This document shows, piece by piece, positions 24,801-39,800 of a DNA stretch of 64,000 nt (position 1 is its first letter; each line of letters begins with the position of its first letter). The position numbers were made by a program, and so were the translations under genes. The notes beneath the pieces were generated by a model. That model worked only from the letters and a program-made list of their open reading frames with translations, did no database searches and had not been told where the DNA came from. This DNA comes from Pomphorhynchus laevis (lineage: Eukaryota > Acanthocephala > Palaeacanthocephala > Echinorhynchida > Pomphorhynchidae). The DNA lies in NCBI GenBank assembly GCA_012934845.2, contig WNNJ02003838.1, positions 19,485 to 83,484 on the forward strand, read 5' to 3'.

Positions 24801-27800
24801 TGAAGTACAAAGATTATCAGATAATTTATTATAGAGTATATATAGAAAAAACAGGCAATTGACTATAATTTATTTAACAACGTTTCGACCTTACAGTATT
24901 CTTTAGGTTATTGAATGTAAAACAAAGTTTTTATCCAAACAAACAGCCATTAGCTTTGACTAAAGTCATGAGCCATCTCGATGACGTTTTGCCTGGCTGC
25001 GTAATTTTTGAAAAAGATCATTTCCGATAAATTATTTAAGTTTCAGTAACAAAAGCTCGTAAACTGGAAACTTGCTTATCAGACCATCTCTATCGCAATT
25101 TATCGAAAATGTTTTTTTTTCAAAAGTCACGCAGGCAGCCGAAACGTCATCGAGATGGCTCATACTTCTGATGAGCGCTGCCGGTCATCTCTGACGTCTA
25201 GTAGTGACGAATGGTATGCTAATCGTTGAGTGTAGTCCAATTAATTACCAACAGCGGTTTTTAACATATCGCCGTATTCTAGTGGAATCCTGGGATTCCT
25301 TCATTTCCCGATCAACATACTAGACACCATTTCTATAGGAGTTCCCAAACAGCTAACAACTGGCATGCCGATGAAAGGTCTCTGTGCCTTATGAATTTTC
25401 GGCAGCAAATAAAACTTTCCACGATGTTATTTTATTGGTCTAAGCTCATTAGCCTTTACAAAGTCTAGCTGCTGCTTACTTACTGCAATATCCAGTAGAT
25501 CATTCACAGTTCGACAAACTTAAAGACGAGACGCCTCTACTTGACAATATGTAGTTGCATCATTTAGTTGACGCAATGATTATGTCAAATAATAATCTAA
25601 GTTCCAGATTACCGCTTGCGGTCCTTTGTCTGCTTTACTTATTTTTACATAATTTCGTGCTTGTAATGACTTCAGGCCCTCTGCTACAGACTTTGAAATG
25701 TTAGGCCTGTACAGCGATCTTTCATCGGTAGGCCAGTTGTTAACTGTTTAGGAACTCCTACAAAAATGGTGTCTAATATGTTGATCGGGAAATGAAGGAA
25801 TTACTGCAGTTAGTTCCCTCGTACAGCAGCAGCACTGTAGACTTTATCAGGAAGTTTGAAGATCAAAAATGTTCCTTCCCTATGCAGACAATGATGATAA
25901 CAGCAGATGTTGAGTCACTGTATACAAATATTCCCATCGAAAAAGGACTTAACGCCGTCAATCAGATTCTTGTCCGATCTCAGATGTGTTCTGAAAAAAA
26001 TAGATTTTCTTCTATCCGCTTTAGAAGTCATATTACGATAGATTTACCTGCAATATGGAAATACAATGTATCGGCAAATAAGAGGAACAGCCAGGGAAAC
26101 TCCCGTGGCACTCACCTATGCTATTATATTTATGGATATGATAAGGCGTCGCTGGCTTTCTCAATTTGAAGTAAAGCCTGTATTTTATTGTCGACATATT
26201 AATGATATATTCATCGTGTAGTCTGGATCAACAGAATAGTGGTTTCATTTAAAAAATTGTGCTAGTGTCATGGATGGTATCCGTCTAAGCTTTACAGAAG
26301 ACGATAAAAGCACTAATTTTCTTTAAGTCAGAGCTTTTCGAACAAATGAAAAATATGAAACAAGAGCGTATCTTAAACCAGAAACTCCATTGATGCACAT
26401 TCATGCTAATAGCTGCCACCTTCGGGCAATAAAACGTAATATAATTTTCAACGAGGCGATGAGATTACGACGTACTTGTTCAAAACCAGAGAATTTTGAG
26501 GAGAATCTTACAGAATTACAATCACATTTGTTGCAGAGAGGCAATAGTATGTCGACGATAGTAACACAATTTAATAATGTACGCAGGTATGGGTGAAACG
26601 ACATACTTCGAGGCGACAAAATAAAATCAACAAATGATGTGATCACAGCAGTAATGCCACACCATCCGATAATTGACAATGTTCAAAGCGATGCGCTAAA
26701 GCAGCACGTTCGATATGATCAACTAATCAACCGCCAAAACTAAGAGTGTGGTATTCACAAGGAACGAATATCAGTGACATTCTAAAAAATTCACGCAAAC
26801 AATATAACGTTGGCTGTAAATCTTGTCGTGACAAACGATGCAAAACTTGCAAGGTTTTAGAAGAAGCGCGAACGATTACAAGCAGCGTAACACGTGGCTA
26901 CATAAGTTTACACTCTGATGATAATTGTAAGACCCCAAACATAACATATGTTGGCACATGCCAAATATGCAAGAAACAATATGTGGGGCAAAGTTGTATG
27001 GGTATAACGCGGAGACTTAATTTACGACGATCACAGTACAAAACAGGCAATCCAGCTGATGATGCTTTACGTCATGCAATAGAACACGGTGTGAGCGAAT
27101 GTTTCTATTATTGTATCGTACACGCCAACGTAATTGATAAAAACGTTCGACTTCGTCTAATGAATGAGGTTAATCGGTAGATTACATACGGAGACGCATG
27201 ATGGATGCAATCCTGAGCATCCATTTGTCGAACCAGGAATTACGTGATGTGTACTTTAGATTTCGTTCAATAAATTGTTCTAACTGTAGTGTGTTTTTGT
27301 TTTAGATTATTAAAAGCCGCTTGACCGAAACATCTTGAATCTCATTTTGTGCAATTTTCCTGTTTTTATTATTTCTGAAGAAAAAATATATATTATGGTG
27401 TTGTTTATGTATATTGTATGTGCTAATTCATTATATATAATGAATTATATATAATTTAAGAGCTGGATGGTTCACACTGTGCTACGAAAGCTTACAAGCT
27501 ACCGGATACCGCTTACAAGCTACAAGCTAATGTATTCTCAAAGGATCCTGTGAGAAAATCGACGACAGCAATAAAAATTCCTGCTGAATAAAATTAGGAT
27601 GATTCGGAAAGCAATGGTTAGTTTAAAGAGGCAATGCCCATTAAATTTTAATAGATTAATTTTATATTAATTTTTTGAAGATGGTAGTAGTTACTAGCGA
27701 TATATCAAAATAATTTTCTTTTCATTCAACTATACCTGTAGTTTCTGGATATTTAAAATTTAAAACATTTTAGTATTTACAAAAAGATCTTTTAACTTAT

Positions 27801-30800
27801 AATTTCATAAAAGTTGTTTTAATGATTCTAATTGTTCATAAATACATTTATCTTTTTTAATATTTTTAAGTCTATTTTCTTGTTCCTTTAATCCCCACAT
27901 TGTTAATAATAATATATATATATTATTATATGAAATTAGTATATAATATCTTCAGAAAATCAAATTTCTGAAGATGCTAGTAGTTACTAGCGAAATATCA
28001 AAATAATTTTATTTTCGTTTAACTATACTGTAGTTAAACTATATACTGTAGTTAAACTAGTTGAACTTTTCGTTTAACTATACCTGATAGTTCCTGGATA
28101 TTTAAAAATTTTAATACATATCAGCATGTATATATTTCTAATAATTAGCCAAAATCATTTAAATAATTTAATAGATACATGTTGTAAACAAGGTTACTGT
28201 AAAAATAACATTAAGCAGAAAATAGTAAAATATATAAATCAACACAATAATATAAAGAATAAATTCAAACTATTAAGTGCCAAATTTTTATGGATGGATA
28301 ATAATATTGGGCCTCTCAATACATATATCAATGGAAAATATTCCACTATTTTCTGTTTGATTTTATTTTCATAGTAACCTAGTTGAAAATATGTATCTAT
28401 TAAATTATTTAAATGATTTTGAAGAAAGACAATATCATTACATATTGTTGCAATTCTTAAAATTTCATTATTTAATGTATTATATATAACATTATATGGT
28501 ATGCATGAATGCTCATGCAAAAATATGTTTCTTGTAAATTTAAATATGTCATCTTTACGATATAAATTAATAGTAGTTTTAGTTAATGTTAATTTAATGT
28601 TCATATCTAGATATACACCTTCTTTATCATTAATATTGGTTTTATTAAGAATAAGGTTACAGATAAATTTGTTTACTTATTGAATAAAAATTATTAGAGT
28701 TAAATACGCATATATCTATCATCAATGTATCTAAATATATGTTTCATAAATATCATAACAGTAATATCCTATCAAGTTACATATCCTAACAGTAACAATT
28801 GTGTCTAAATAAGCATACCAGAATAACTTCATCCAGCATGCTATGTAATACGTGAACCCGCTTTTTCATTAGTTTAACATCAGATTCAGTAGAATCGGCA
28901 AGCATTCCCTTGTTAATTGGCAAAACAAATCGATGCTTGAAGTCTTTATATTCACCCAGAAGTTTTGGACTCACTAACGAAACCATGCAATGATCTGGAA
29001 ATCAAATCAAATTAGAGAATCAAAAACTCAGCCTGTAAATACATTCATCAAGACTATTCTGTAATGGTGTGCCGGTAAGAATAATCTTTCTAGGAGTTGA
29101 AATTTGACTGACACATTTGAAGAGTGAAGTTTTGTTATTTCGCAGTACATGCCCTTCATCACAAACAAGAATATCTGGACCTAAAATATGCAATTTTAGC
29201 ACGAAAATATTGGTAAGTCTAAATTTAAAAAGAAATACTTATAAGAAAAATTTTACAATACTCTCGACTTAAATAATATAACTGAGAAAACTGAATTCTA
29301 GTTATATTCAGAAGATAAAATAAACACATAAATATATAATCTATATAATAGATAATTATATAATATATTATATAATATATATTATAATTATAATATAATT
29401 ACATTATATATTATACTACGAGGAACAACGCTATTTTACACTATTATATATAAAATGTGGTAAACATTTCGTATATTACATTTTTTTTAATTTTAATTTC
29501 AAATTTTAACTTGATATAAATATAAATTGTATAAAATCTGATATAATTATTTATTATTTATTTTGATTTATATATCGTATAAAATACGTAGACTCATTTA
29601 ACTGATCTGATTTGTTCTACTGACAAATTGTTACTGACCTGTGGATTTTGTTTTCCCGGTAATATAACATCTGTCAGAAATACTGACACTATGTATTACT
29701 GAAACGACTATGCCAATTTTCAAGCAAGTTTAATGGATTTTATTTTTATTTATTATATTAGAAATATAATAGTAATTTTATAGTTTATAATATAAACTAT
29801 AAAACAGTTTTTCAAATTTAAACTATTAAGTGAAAACATTTTTATGGATAATAAACAATATGTTTTGTAATAGAATAAGTTGAACAAGATATTCTAACTA
29901 CATAAGAGGAAATTAATAATATTAATAAAGCAAGTTTGATGAATTTTATTTTTATTTCCTATAATTGATAATTATAAATCAACAAAATATTATTAAAATA
30001 TTAAATTTGCAATATACAAATCAACAAAATATTATTAAAAATGAATTTAATCTATTAAGCGGAAAATCTTTATGAATAGATAATCACATCCATCTTACAA
30101 AAGGCGTTCCTCAAGGATCCGTGCTTGGCCCCATGCTTTTCTTTCTTCTTGTTCGTAACTTATTGTGCATAACTGAAAATTTTGGTTTTCACAACATGCA
30201 ATATGCAGATGACATCCTTCTATATTTTTATTCTCGCTTCTACAATATCAGTGATCTTGCCTAATGCTCCATAGAATGCTTAATCGCAGTTTCCTTATTC
30301 ATCACCACCTTATTTAATACTTCCATTCAAAATAACGCTTCCCTTCATAATACAGATATTAGAATTTAATTTTATATTAAATTCAAAATTTGCAAATTTA
30401 CAAATTAAAATTTTTATTTAAATAATACAACTTTTAGATATTTTAAAACAAATTGTTACAAATTCGTATCTCAAATACTATATAGTATCTCAAATACCAT
30501 ATCGCAAATATTATTTAATTAAATAGTATTTGATAATTCTTTAACTAATATTTGCACCTTAATTTTGTAGTGGTTAATTATTTCAAACAATAAATAGTAA
30601 AAACAGTAAATAATTTTTCTAAATATCAAAACTCACCAGGAGTGAACATCATGTGCAGCACCTCTTCTACTATAGAATGTTTAGCCTTCTTAAATGTTTC
30701 CGTTAAGCATCTAAACTGTTCATAACCAACAATTAGCACGGCCTTACTTTCTTTCGACTTCCATTGCCTCATAACAGAAAGGCGACCTTTGATTCGTACG

Positions 30801-33800
30801 GAATCGCTTAGTTCGAAAGTCTTAATAAATGAAATAGATGAAATTAATGGTCAATGAACTATTACTGTTATCTTATCATCATCGTTGGAAAGGCAGAGTT
30901 GCCACCTATAGAATTCCTCCAACCAATTCTTGATGGTGTTCTTCGGCACAAGAATAAGCACGTGTTTTACTCGCGTAATGTTCTCACATCGCATTAAACT
31001 ATTTATAAAAACAATCACCTAAACAACAAATATCGCCATTCACCTCTTAAAATCATTCAATTCGTAAACTATTGCAGTCACATTATTTTATGTATCGGTT
31101 TTACCTGTAGTGTCTTACCGAGACCCATGCAGTGAGATAGAATACAACCGCGACCTTTCTCGGTCTCGATTTTTTCAACTGATTCAAAGCAACAATCCCA
31201 CATAAATCGAATACCTTAAGATGCAGTGCGTTTTAAATTTGCAAATATGTAATTAATAGATTGAATTTAATATATATATTTAATTCCATTAATGTAGTAC
31301 GTTTGAAAAACAAGCATTGACTTTAATATATGTATTTAATTTTATAAAAAACAAACAAACATTTAAATATAATTTAAATGCTTGTAATTTTTATAAAAGA
31401 GAAATATACGTATTTTTATATTATATATATCAAAGATAAGATACAAAATGTTTAGATTCTCATAAAAATATTAAACAAAAAGTATTAAAATTTATAAACT
31501 ATACAAACGGGTAATTCAAACATTTTATCACAAGATTTGTTTGGAACGAAACTTTGAAAATATGCGGTTTAGTATTAAATGTTGACATAAATCCTATCAT
31601 TTGACATTTGCAATAGAAATGTTAAATCAAATTATTCACATTGATTTCTAAATTACTAGATATTCAAATTTTTAGTCAAAATTTAAAATTTTGATATTCA
31701 AAATTTTAAATGTTGACATTAATCCTATCATTTGATAATTGCAATAGAATGGTTAAATCAAATTATTCACATTGATTTCTAAATTACTAGATATTCAAAT
31801 TCATCACCATATGTTCTTAATTAAGTGGGTGAAAATTCAAATACTGGATGAGTCGTTTTTTTGTGTTTACAAAAAAAAATAATATTGAGATAAAATAAAA
31901 AATGACCCAAATTCGATAAAATAGATGACATGTACAAGTAGCAGGTTTGTTCAGCAGTTAAAGTCCAGCAGATTAGCCAAATGTGAAAATGTTCGTTTAA
32001 ATGTATACACTCGAGTACAGACGTAGTAGCTGTTCTAATTGTCTGTCATTGGTACATTTGTGCTGAGAATTCTATCACAAATCTGTAATTTTGTCTCTAG
32101 TCAAATCAACTGTCTCGATATGAGAAGTTTCACTTTTAGGAATGTGACGGATAACAAACAAAAGGGTTTAACATCAGGATAAACAGAAGGGTTAACAGCA
32201 GGTATCGACGCAAAATGGTAATTCAATGAAGCTAGCGGAGAAAATGCCAGAGTATTTGGCAATTCAGTTTTTAAAATTTATAATTTTAAAAATTCTCTTG
32301 AGTTGTTTAGGTTGTTTAAGCATCGAGATAATTGTCCAATGATAAGTATTAAGTGCTTTTAAAGTTTCAGGGCGTTTATGCATCGAGATGAATAAAATAC
32401 GAAATTATTGTTCACAAATTTTTGACTATTGCAATATAGTCCTTTACAAGTATTATGTTTTGACATAAAAAAAGAAAAGATGACATATTTATACATTAAA
32501 AACGGAAGAAACCAACTATAAAACTCTATCGATTTTAGAGTGTGCACTTATGGATAATAAACTTCCGATTATCCTTATTATCATCATTTGTGACAGGATA
32601 ACGCTGAATATACTTTCTCTTATCAGACGTTTGTCTTCATTTTCCTACTTATGTTCATTTTAATGTTTTATCTGTATTTATCTGTTTATGTTCATTTTAC
32701 TTATTAACTGATATTTTAATTTGAATATTTCAATCCTTTTTTCTTTTATTGTTGTATATTGTGTATATATTTCGTTTGTTACTTTTACATAACAGACGTG
32801 GTGTACGTTTAATGTACAATTCTCACTACGTACATAAGACATGCGGAATTGCAGAGCCTCTTAATAAATCTACAAAGGAACATGAAAGCGTCAGTACTTA
32901 AAGCCGATATCATAAATTCTGTGTTCAGCCTGACGACGGCAACAGTTATTTACCAAAAATTTGCTATTAAGATTGAATAAAGATTTTTTCATCTAAAATC
33001 ATTATAATTAAAACAACGATGGAATTTTTTAATGATAATTTAAATTTGCTTGTTTGCAGTTGAAACTGAATTAAGAATTTTTGTATGGAATAACGATAGG
33101 ATTTTTACTGATATTTTTATAAATATTATAATAAACTTATAATAATTTTTTTAAAGTGTTTTAGAAATTCAAATATATTTTTAAAATACCTTCAATTTGA
33201 TGTGGGCGCAAATATTTCAGAAATGCTGGATCTATATCAATAAGAGTCTTTTTAGTATCCTTATCATAATCTAGAACTACTGGTTTGTGCAGGTCATGAC
33301 GGTTACCATCTGGACATTTCTTCATAATACAAAACTGGTAACTAGTAATCGTATATATTTCTTACCGGTAGTACAATATCCAGTAAAGTTTTTTCTTTAA
33401 TACCGCGATTGTATGTTTCAATGTCAGACGATTCGTCTGCTGAATTAATTTCGATATAACGAGATCGCTTTTTTAACTTGAGATTTGAAAAATTTCCAGA
33501 CAACTAAAAACTGGATATTGTTATCAAGTAATAATTGGGGAAATGTTTGCATCAAAATAAATTTAAAGAATCAAAAAAACATAATAATGCTAAATCAAAA
33601 TTAAACGAAGAAATGTTAAATGCTCAGGACTTGAAGAAATATTTATATCGCCAAAATGAAATGCTACAAAACTCCATTGTAATTATCGTGATAAACACTT
33701 TTACATCAGTTTATTTAATTTACACTTTAAAACAATCTGAACCTAAGAGCATAAAGTTTAAACTCTCTTACAGCGAGCAAACACTCTAGAAACATAAATT

Positions 33801-36800
33801 TTATTCAAATATACGTTCAAATTTCTGTCGTTATTGACCTCTTTTTGAAAAATCATAAATGGTTCTATTAAAAATTAATAGAGCTGGATCAAAGAAAGGA
33901 GCAACATATTATTTGATATTTGGCTAACCACTGTTAGCATCTTCAGAAAATTAGGGTAATTTTCTAAATAAATTGTAAGCGAATAAATTGTAAGCGAACA
34001 AATTGTAAGCGAAAATAAATAAAGAATTATTGGAGCTGGATCCAAGAAAGAAGGAGAATTTTATTAATGATATTTCGCTAACCTCTGTGAGCATCTTCAG
34101 AAAATTACATTAGGCAAATTACATTAGGTAACTTTCTAAAGATGCTAACAAAGGTTAGTGAAATATAAAATAAAAATTTCCTTCTTTTTTGATCCAGCTC
34201 TAATAATTCTTCAACAATAAATGGATCACTATCAGTGATCACTATCATTATCAATAATATACGATGCATCACAATTAATATCATAGGTCCTCTGGAGGAA
34301 TTGCTATGTAAACAGGTTTTAGACCTTATTGCTTAACCCGACATAGCAGCGGGCCGTATACATACTATCGATGCGTTTGAGCTTATTAAATTTGATTATA
34401 TTGTGCAATGGTTCTCAACCTCTATGCTATGGCGCATTAGTTCGCCGCATATGATTACTGTGGGCCACGAATAAATTGCAAGCGAAAATAAATAAAGAAT
34501 TATTGGAGCCGGATCAAAGAAAGAAGGAGAATTTTATTGATGATATTTCGCTAACCTCTGTTAGCATCTTCAGACAATTACAGGTAATTCTCTGAAGATG
34601 CTAACAGAGGTTAGCGAAATATTAAATAAAACAATTTTCCCCTATTTGAGATCCAGCTTCAATAATTCTTTATCAATGATGGATTATAATCAAACATTTA
34701 CAAATGGTTCTATTATGATCATTAAAACATGATCAGGATTGTACTCAATTCGAATCCTAATACAATTTAAGTAGACTTTATAATCCTTGAAATGGAATGA
34801 GATCTGCTGTTTTGTCATAATTTTGTTGAATTGAAAATAAAGACCCAGCAAATGAAAATGAATTTATTTTCAATATTTCGACTATACAAATATGTCGTCA
34901 ACAGGAAAATTTACATTCGATGTTTACTTGTTTGGTAAAATTTTACTCTAATTTAATTAGATTAAATAAAATCTATTTAATTAGATTTAATTAAATTTAA
35001 TACCTTCAAGTTGAGATTTAATTTTCACTTATTTATAAATCAAATAAATAAAATTTACAATTGCTAGACAAAATCTACAAATGATAAGACAAAATCAACA
35101 AAAATTTAAAATTTCGAATCACTATATAATATTATAAAATAGAATACAATTAAATCAAACCAAAAATTAAAATTTTAGATGTATAAAGGTATCGTAGTCA
35201 AAAAGTAAATTAAAGTATATTTAGTTCCCATAAAATTAAAATTAAAATTAGATATTTGTCAACTACAACCACAGAGACCTGCTGAAACTGTACACTGTCA
35301 TTGAGGATATGATCAACCCAAATAGCTTTTCTTAAACAAATCGTCATCACTGACATTTAATAATGAACAATTAAATTAAATTATATTATATTTAATTATA
35401 TTTAATATTAATTAAATTATTATATTAAATTAAATTATCTTTCAATTAAAGATTTTATTGAACTAACGAGTTTATCGTTAACTAAACTGAATGTAGTCAA
35501 TCTTAAGACATTTCAAATTATAGAAATTGATTGAGTTCGAATATTTTCTAGAGAAAGAGTATTCTTTAGGAGACGTACGAAAGCGTTTGTGAATTGATTA
35601 AATAACAGTAGTATACAGTACTTAAACGTTCATATTGTCAATCAACTACAGTAGATATAGCTTTTAGTCTATAAACCACAAATGATTTTATTATTAACAT
35701 TTATAAACTTATAAACAATTAATTAATAATCAATTAATTTTTAATAATCCGATTACATTTTTAAGGTAAGAAAGCATATTTAATATTATAATATGTACAT
35801 ATATAACATATATAATATGTATTTTAGATTTATATAGATTATAAATATAATTTATCTATACAGATTTTAGTTTAAATAATTAATTAATAATCGATTAATT
35901 AATCAGTAATAACCGATTACATTATTATGGCAGTGTTTAGGTAAGAAAGCATATTTATATTTATTTGATTTATTTTTAAATTATTTAAAAATAAATCATA
36001 ATAATTATTAATACAATGTTTATAAGAACTTATTAATGTTGACCGTATTTATAAGTCACCAATGATTTATTATCAGAAATAAACTGCTAATTAGCAACAA
36101 TAATCAGTCACATTCGTATCGCAGTTAACATTCTGGTACGGCAACACATTATTGCGATGTTTAAACAATAAAATTTCGATACAAATAAAATCGATCCCTA
36201 ATTAGTCTATTAAATAAATTACAATAATATATGTATGATGCATGTGGTCAATCAACTTGTATTTCTCAACTAATCTCTTCGATTACAATGAACTATACAA
36301 TCGTTCAACGGAATGTTAGTGATAAAGTATTTGTCAAGAGCAGAAACAAAATGTCAAGAAACGTCCGTATAATGACATTTATCTGCGTCGCTCGTATAAC
36401 TAATATTTCCTTTTAGGTTATATGTAAAATACTCATTTGCATAATTTGTTCCTTGCTTTTAAAGCACTTGGTGAGGGCATGCTTCCGGGCCACCCCTATC
36501 AGTAAGGACAAAATCACTAAAAGATTGCTTTTGTCAAAGATGGCATTGCAATGTTAAAATCAGAAAACATCACTAGTCAAACCTCTTCAGTCGACGAGTC
36601 ACTGCTATAACTGCTGCTCAATTGAAGAGCTTGTGATCTAAGTAGTTTTCGCTTTTTTAATCTAAACAATTTAAAAATAATTAGTTTAATAAAACAGGTT
36701 TGTACTAATCTCAGTACAAATATTATCTTTTAATTTAAAAAAAATATTAGTTTTAAGATTTGTTCTCCTTCTGTACACAGGCCTACCAAGAGAACTATTT

Positions 36801-39800
36801 CAAGAGGACTTAAAACCTCTCGATAAGAAGGCGTATATTAGGCATCCTAAGAACATGTGCCAAGTAGTTCAAATGAATTTAAGATGACTTGATCAATTCA
36901 ATTTGGATAAATTCAACATTATTATCACATTATTTTTTATGTGAGCTGCTAATTTAATAAAAATAATATTTTTTAATTAGAAAAATATTTTAACTAATTA
37001 GAAAGCTAATAATTTCTTCTTAAATTATAATAAATTAAAAGAAAACATCTCTCCAAATGCAGTTGCATCAATATATTCGATCACCATTTTTTTCGTTTTC
37101 ATATTTAATAAATATTTATCTAGAAAATGTCTTTGTTGATAAAATGTGTACTTTAAGTTAAAATTTTGAAATTATTAATGTAAGAATATTGAACTAATTA
37201 TATTTTAAATGTTAACACTAAATATTTTAATATTAAATATGCACGATATTTTAATTTAAATGTACGATATAATTTGTCATCGTTTCGAATAAACTGAAAC
37301 TGTAAAAATTTAATACTTTGAAATTGTCGAATGCGACAGAATTATTATAAAAAAGTAAAATTCGGAAAAATAAATGTGTAACTTAATCATAGAGAGTTAC
37401 AATTATTAAAATCTGTTGATAAGCAAAAAGTATATTATAATTTAAATTAGCATATCATCACGTGCTTATTTAAGCACGTGATGATATTAAATGCATTTAA
37501 ACGTTGGAACAATCAAATCCAAACAAATGCGTAATCTCTAATTTGAGACTTGATAAGAAATAATGAATTGTGAAGCGGTAATATTAGATCCACAATTTAA
37601 CAAATAGATATCTGAAACAATTATTGTATATTTGCTATTTATCTGATAAAATATAGTCTAGAATTTGTTTAATTTTAATATGCGATTTAAAATCACAGTT
37701 TTAATTTAAATGCTAAACAATTTATAAAAGAATACATTTTATAAAAAAATTTACAAAGAAAAAAATAATTTACTTTTGTCTAGATGGTAAATCTCGTGGA
37801 TCTATCGGAATACATAAAAGGGGTTCATAATGATTTTTCTGAGGTTTTAAAGATGACTCCTTGACAACAAGCCTTTCAGCATTCTCAGAGTCAGAATTGT
37901 TTATTCCTCTATTTTCATCTTTATCAAGAGGCTTCTTAGAATGAACGTCTTTAACAAAAATAAGTTAAAAATGTTAAAAGAGTATTGAAGGTTTATAACT
38001 TGAAACTAAAAATAGATTATATGCTTAAATAATTTAAAACGTTCTGATATAAACATAAATGAACGCTAAACTTTATTTAAAGTTTATTTTTGATTTACAA
38101 ACAAAATATATATACGAATTTTAATAATTATTTTTATTTTAAAGATTTCCGATAGTCTTTACAATAATTTTTTATTTTGAGAATAAATTTTGGGAATAAA
38201 TTCGAAATCTGATAACATAGAAGATCCTCTCGATTATGCCAGATCTTAATTCTAATACATCATATATTAACTAATAACATCATATATTAAATCATATATT
38301 TATAACATTTATACATAAATATAACATTTATATATAACATTTATACAAATGTATAATGTATATACATTTGTATAATAATGTATATATACATTTGTATATA
38401 TAATGTATAACATTTATATACATCATATATTAACTAATAACATCATATATTAAATCATATATTTATAACATTTATACATAAATATAACATTTATATATAA
38501 CATTTATACAAATGTATAATGTATATACATTTATATAAATGTTTTATATAACATTTATACATATATATAACATTTATATATTTATACATTTATATATAAC
38601 ATCATATATTTCTCGATTATGCCAGATCTTAATTCTAATACATCATATATTATTTGTTAATCAATTCACACAAATTAAATTTAAAAAATGTTACCTTATA
38701 AAAATCTAAATTATATAAAATCCTATAATTATATATAATTAAAAACTAATAGAAGACAATATTATTATAAATATTAGCATAAGATAATGCATCATCCAGA
38801 GGAATTAATATGTTATCAGATTATATTTCTAAAAGGCATTAAATATATTTAGTAGAAATCGCATCAGTTAAATGATCTGGTATAATTAAAAGGAGAAATA
38901 ATTCAACCAAATACAAGCACCTACTTGTGTGAAACTCTGATGTAGAGCAGCTTTGAATTAAATTTTTTAATTAAAATCATTTTACTTTAAAAAATATAAA
39001 TATATTTTATTTTCACGATTTTTCATTTTAAAAAAAGAAATTAATGTGAGCAATGTTAGCATTGCTCACATTAATATTGCTCACATTGCTTAATATTTAA
39101 AAATTTAAAATCTATTGAGACATTTTATATAAAATCGGAGAGCCTGCTTTATTATTATATAAAATAATCGTTTTTATCGATTAATAAATAATAAATTTAA
39201 TCAATAGAATGTGATGAATTTCAACTAAACGTAGCCAAGGATCCTATTTAATGATTCAATTTTATTATAAAGAATTTGCTAAACTTACGGAAGTAAAACT
39301 TTCACAAACTTCAACTATCCACAATTATTATAAAATACATAAAAATATTTACTTTTTATGCTATTTTTAGAAAATATATATTAATTATAAAATATTATTT
39401 TCATATTGTAATTGTGAATTGTATGAAATTCACAAATATAAAATGTTTTAGAATTGCGTTTAGTAAAATATTCCATCCGTAATTGATCTGAACCATCAGT
39501 TTTTATCTACTATCAGGATTCTTAATATACTATCCTTTATTAAGAGCGCACAATGTGTTAAATCACTTGAAATTAAAATCGCAGGAAACAATAAATAGAG
39601 GATTAATACGACAAAGGTGATTTTAAAATTAAGGAATAAGTAATTGATATTGCAATTACATAAAATCAGATTCATGAAATTAAAATAATCGTATAACAAT
39701 TATTAAACATATGCCGATTTAGTACATTTTTTATATTTAGCATTAAAGATATTTATATACCTCCATTATGTTCATAAATTAATTATAAATTGCTGGTATT

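Noticed and set aside
28501-28683. Plus-strand frame over the second RT family
   Set aside because: Antisense shadow of the minus-strand RT fragment.
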